NCBI RefSeq assembly: GCF_011386835.1
Contig: NC_088796.1
Coordinates: forward strand, 87,899,468 to 87,963,467
Length of the DNA: 64,000 bases
DNA from: Chrysemys picta bellii
Taxonomy: Eukaryota > Chordata > Testudines > Emydidae
Direction: 5' to 3'
In this document: positions 60,736 to 64,000 of the stretch, in pieces
Layout of the letters: each line of letters starts with the position of its first letter
Position numbering within the stretch: position 1 is the stretch's first letter
Notes under the pieces: generated by a model
Databases searched by the model: none
Seen by the model: only the letters and a program-made list of their open reading frames with translations
What the model was told of the DNA's origin: nothing
Position numbers and translations under genes: made by a program

Positions 60736-62249
60736 GAAAAACCCAGGCTTAATTTAAATAGGCAACGGGCAGGGGCACCCAGCAGCCAATCATCTGGGCC
60801 CATCTCCCTTTGCCCAGCCAATGGCTGAGCAGAGAACAGAAGGGGGAGGCAACACCCTTCCTTGCCATATACGCATTTTTGACTTCTCTCCTTCCCCACT
60901 GTCCAATCAAAGGCTCCCTCGCTAAAGGCAGTAAGAGGTTAAACCTGCTGCTGGTGAACTCACTTGCAAATAGCGATCTCCACCATAAAACCAGAACAGA
61001 AAGTTTGTTTTTTTAAGCTAGTCTAAAATACTATCAACATAGGCTTATAATGACTCAGAGGATAAATTAAATATAGGTGCCAGACTGACAGCCTTAAAGA
61101 CTGCTTATCCTCAGCAGAGGTGAAGCAGGGGCACCTCACACCACCTCATCCAACTGCTTTATTTCCTGGCTTTTCCACAGACTGCCACTAAGGGCGCCAG
61201 TTATGGTGGCAATTTGTGAGATGTGGATGCCTGTCCACAAAGTTCATTTCACGCAGGACACCAAATAGCAATAAGATGATAACTTTTGGTCCATACTCTC
61301 TTCCAACAAACAACCTAGAGATGGAAGGCTCTACATTATCCTTTAACCAGTCCTCCAGATCCATTCCTCTCTTTCATTCAGAAGAGATTTTAAAATAAAC
61401 CCAAAGAATACAGCGGAGCTTCACTTTGCACAAGTTTCATTGTATCATTTTACCCACTTCCAAAATGCAGCCACCTCTGTAAAACAATTCAGAACAGAAA
61501 GAGTAGAGAAGTTACAGAATAATTTAAAATTGTTATTCTAGTGGCTTGTCCCATTTTCTAGGAGTGCTCAGGTTTAAGCTCCAAAGTTGGCCTCTCTTGC
61601 CTAAGGAAGAAGAGTGTAACAGACCAGGAAATCTTCCAATAAGCAGAAACTCCCATTTGCCCACGTAAAACACCACACTGAAAGGCTCAGAAGACAGATC
61701 ATGTCTCAAAGGATCATGGATGCAAGCTAAAGGGAGAAACTGATGGGGATCCTAGCACTGTGTTTGGAGCATGGAGAAGGAATAATCAAGAACTGTTTCT
61801 CAAAGCCATCGCTGATACTAGGGCTACTGACATAAAATGTTACTGTGCATCAACACTACAAAGCAGAAAAAAGAAATGATTCAAAGGGAAATATGAAATA
61901 ATACACACTAGCCTAACCAAAACATTCAAATAGGGGGAGGGGAACAGCCCCAGGGGTTTTCAACATACAGGGCAACTGAACTTGATATATCTTCATTTGT
62001 TTCAAGGTAGGTATTCTCACAAGGACTGCTACAGCATATTCCTGGAGATTCATACTGTTTACCCATGACAAAAATCTCACAGAAACACCCTGCAAATTCA
62101 ATCATTATTAAGATTATAGATTAGTTCACACCTTACACTTTTAAAGGGGAAAAATAACTTCTTTCCAACAAATGGCCCACAACCTGAGCTGGTCAGAAAA
62201 TGCCAATTAATTGAGCCTGAAATGTCCCACAAAGGGTAGTCTGGTCCAA

Positions 62250-62830
62250 TGAACTTTTGCCAAATCAAAGGCAGGGGATCCCATCAGAACCCTGTCTGGT
62301 TCCCTTTCAGCTCACCTGGTGGGATGCTAGAGACCCCAGACTTCCAGAGTCCCTGGCTCTGGGGCGGCCCCACCAAGTGGACTGTCCTGGTCTGTGGTTT
62401 CTGGGAGCCCTGCCATGCAGCTTGCCCCAAGACTGGCTTTCAGACTCCAGGGCAGCTCTACCATGCCAGGGATTCCAGGCTCTCTGCCGTGGAGCCAGGA
62501 AACCCTGGGGATCCTCAGAGCTTCCAGGCTCCTGGCCAGGGAGCCTAAAGCCTGGTATCTCTGGCTCGAGCCAGGGCTCTCAGAGTCTGGGCTCCCAGCT
62601 CCCGCTGCAGGGAGCCCTGAGAACTCCACCTTGAGTTGAACACTCAGGTCTTCCAGGCTACCAGCCAGAGACCAGGAGGTTGTGACATGAACTCCCAGTG
62701 TCTTAGGCTCCGGGGCAGCTCCACTATGTAGACTCTCCCAGGCTGTGAACCCCAGGGCTTCCAGACCAACTGGGCTCCCCAACTCCTGAGCAGGCATCTT
62801 GGGAGTCAGGTGGCCATTGAGTCTGGGATC
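62250..62830. repeat. GC-rich repeat with degenerate tandem units
   Basis: A 580-bp island of Gs and Cs in AT-rich surroundings. It has recurring words GCTTCCAG, GGGAGCC, CCAGGCTC and CTCCAGGGCAGCTC / CTCCGGGGCAGCTC spaced at about 30-120 bases. The overlapping ORFs on both strands (81-156 residues) follow from the repeat composition and have no recognisable domain. The repeat class (minisatellite or LTR-type element interior) is not known to me. Confidence 0.45.
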
Positions 62831-63228
62831 CCTGACAGACGCTGACTCAAATTGACAATGGTGAAACTGACAATATTGATTTCAGTCCTGGGAAATATAT
62901 TTAATCTTGGAAACACCATGTGTCATTATTTCCAAAATATTTTTTTTTTAATTTCCAGTCCATGAGGAATTTAAAAAAAAAAATTGGTCCAATCAAAATG
63001 AACCCAAATTCCAAAATATCAACGTTTCTTGAGAATCAGAAACTCTTGAGTTTTAGCCAGCTGAAATTCTTATTTAATAAATCAAAAGAAATCTATGTTC
63101 TCCCTGCTGTCTTGCCTTCTCTAGGTCTTGCCATCACTTCATGTCAGGAAATCTTAGGCAACATTAAGTAATGGTTGAGTACAGTTCAGCATTGTGCTGA
63201 GAGTTTTTCACTTCTAGTGAAGTCAGTA

Positions 63229-64000
63229 AGAGTCATAGATTCATGGACTCTAGGCTGGAAGGGACCTCGAGATGTCATCAAGTCCAGTCCCCTGCCCTCA
63301 TGGCAGGGCCAAATACTGTCTAGACCATCCCTGATAGACATTTATCTAACCTACTCTTAAATATCTCCAGAGATGGAGATTCCACAACCTCCCTAGGCAA
63401 TTTATTCCAGTGTTTAACCACCCTGACGTAGGATATTTTTCCTAATATCCAACCTAAACCTCCCTTGCTGCAGTTTAAGCCCATTACTTCTTATTCTATC
63501 CTTAGAGGCTAAGATGAACAAGTTTTCTCCCACCTCCTTATGATACCCTTTTAGATACCTGAAGACTGCTATCACGTCCCCTCTCAGTCTTCTCTTTTCC
63601 AAACTAAACAAACCCAATTCTTTCAGCCTTCCTTCATAGGTCATGTTCTCTAGACCTTTAATCATTCTTGTTGCTCTTCTCTGGACCCTCTCCAATTTCT
63701 CCACATCTTTCTTGAAATGCGGTGCCCAGAACTGGACACAATACTCCAGCTGAGGCCTAACCAGCGCAGAGTAGAGCGGAAGAATGACTTCTCGGGTCTT
63801 GCTCACAACACACCTGTTAATACATCCCAGAATCATGTTTGCTTTTTTTGCAACAGCATCACATTGTTGACTCATATTTAGCTTGTGGTCCACTATAATC
63901 CCTAGATCCCTTTCTGCCAGACTCCTTCCTAGACAGTCTCTTCCCATTCTGTATGTATGAAACTGATTATTCCTTCTTAAGTAAAGTACTTTGCATTTGT
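63229..64000 (-). mobile_element. CR1 LINE, 3' part, continuing past the window edge
   Basis: On the minus strand an unbroken frame runs from the window edge to a stop near 63414. It encodes the C-terminal end of the CR1 ORF2 reverse transcriptase: LRRNNQFHTYRMG, LAERDLGIIVDHKLNMSQQC, SALVRPQLEYCVQFWAPHFK, VQRRATRMIKGLENM and LKGYHKEVGENLF. A 3' UTR follows (CTTGATGACATCTCGAGGTC, then CTTCCAGCCTAGAGTCCATG as minus-strand words), ending near ATGAATCTATGACT. The lack of stops or frameshifts over about 590 bases suggests a relatively young copy. Its 5' part lies outside the window. Confidence 0.93.

Larger units (their letters stand above)
35803..64000 (-). other. AOPEP: AOPEP intron running off the right edge (at least 28 kb)
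   Basis: From the acceptor at 35803 to the end of the window no further AOPEP exon could be found, so this is one incomplete intron. It holds small Penelope-derived insertions (35907, 42654, 58427), hairpin MITEs (42904, 43113, 44600, 47398), LINE tails, a GC-rich repeat block (62250-62830) and a CR1 element at the edge. Stretches 36100-37400, 37480-38890, 39050-42640, 47510-57725, 58525-60400 and 60740-62245 show no gene or definite repeat; parts may be conserved non-coding sequence (see findings). Confidence 0.75.

Noticed and set aside
60456..60899. 147-codon minus-strand ORF
   Set aside because: Runs through a MITE fragment and shows no domain; no splice or promoter context.
62249..62797. 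Four overlapping ORFs on both strands
   Set aside because: Derived from the GC-rich repetitive block; repeated short words explain the open frames.

Overview
This is a piece of a vertebrate nuclear genome, almost certainly from a cryptodiran turtle. The evidence is three copies of a tRNA-derived SINE whose tail resembles a CR1 3' end (the type known from tortoises and other hidden-necked turtles), CR1 LINE pieces, Penelope-like retroelements and many palindromic MITEs. Nothing prokaryotic is present (no operons, ribosome binding sites or long unbroken ORFs). Most of the short ORFs in the window are chance frames or repeat fragments.

Two gene-scale features are present, both on the minus strand. 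(1) The last three coding exons of AOPEP (aminopeptidase O, C9orf3 in human) lie at 35686-35802, 12303-12389 and 8773-8913. All are in phase 0, have canonical GT/AG splice sites, and together encode the C-terminal 114 residues. A polyadenylation signal follows at 8693-8698. The catalytic zinc-binding exons are not in the window and should lie beyond position 64000. (2) The conserved microRNA cluster mir-23b / mir-27b / mir-24-1 lies about 2.1-2.9 kb downstream of that polyadenylation signal, at 6494-6590, 6284-6380 and 5777-5844. Its order, strand and linkage to AOPEP match the human locus on 9q22. By human synteny FANCC would be expected off the left edge; I see no FANCC exon here.

Layout from left to right: 1-5776 is intergenic with a tRNA-like palindromic repeat and a pair of SINEs; 5777-6590 is the microRNA cluster; 7011-7706 holds two hAT-type MITEs between the cluster and AOPEP; 8693-8913 is the AOPEP terminal exon; 8914-12302 is an intron with a GC-rich foldback hAT MITE and a TA-flanked MITE; 12303-12389 is the penultimate exon; 12390-35685 is a 23-kb intron loaded with repeats (a nearly full-length but inactivated Penelope-like element, an old LINE, a second Penelope-like element interrupted by a SINE, a 2.4-kb GC-rich composite, a CR1 tail and MITEs); 35686-35802 is an exon; 35803-64000 is an intron that runs off the window, with three very small Penelope-derived insertions or relatives, several hairpin MITEs, and a CR1 copy whose reverse-transcriptase frame is still open at the right edge.

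The most notable repeat observation is a set of very short Penelope-like insertions. Two of them are foldbacks, and three are flanked by perfect 11-12 bp target-site duplications readable in the sequence. They look like aborted or self-primed Penelope insertions.
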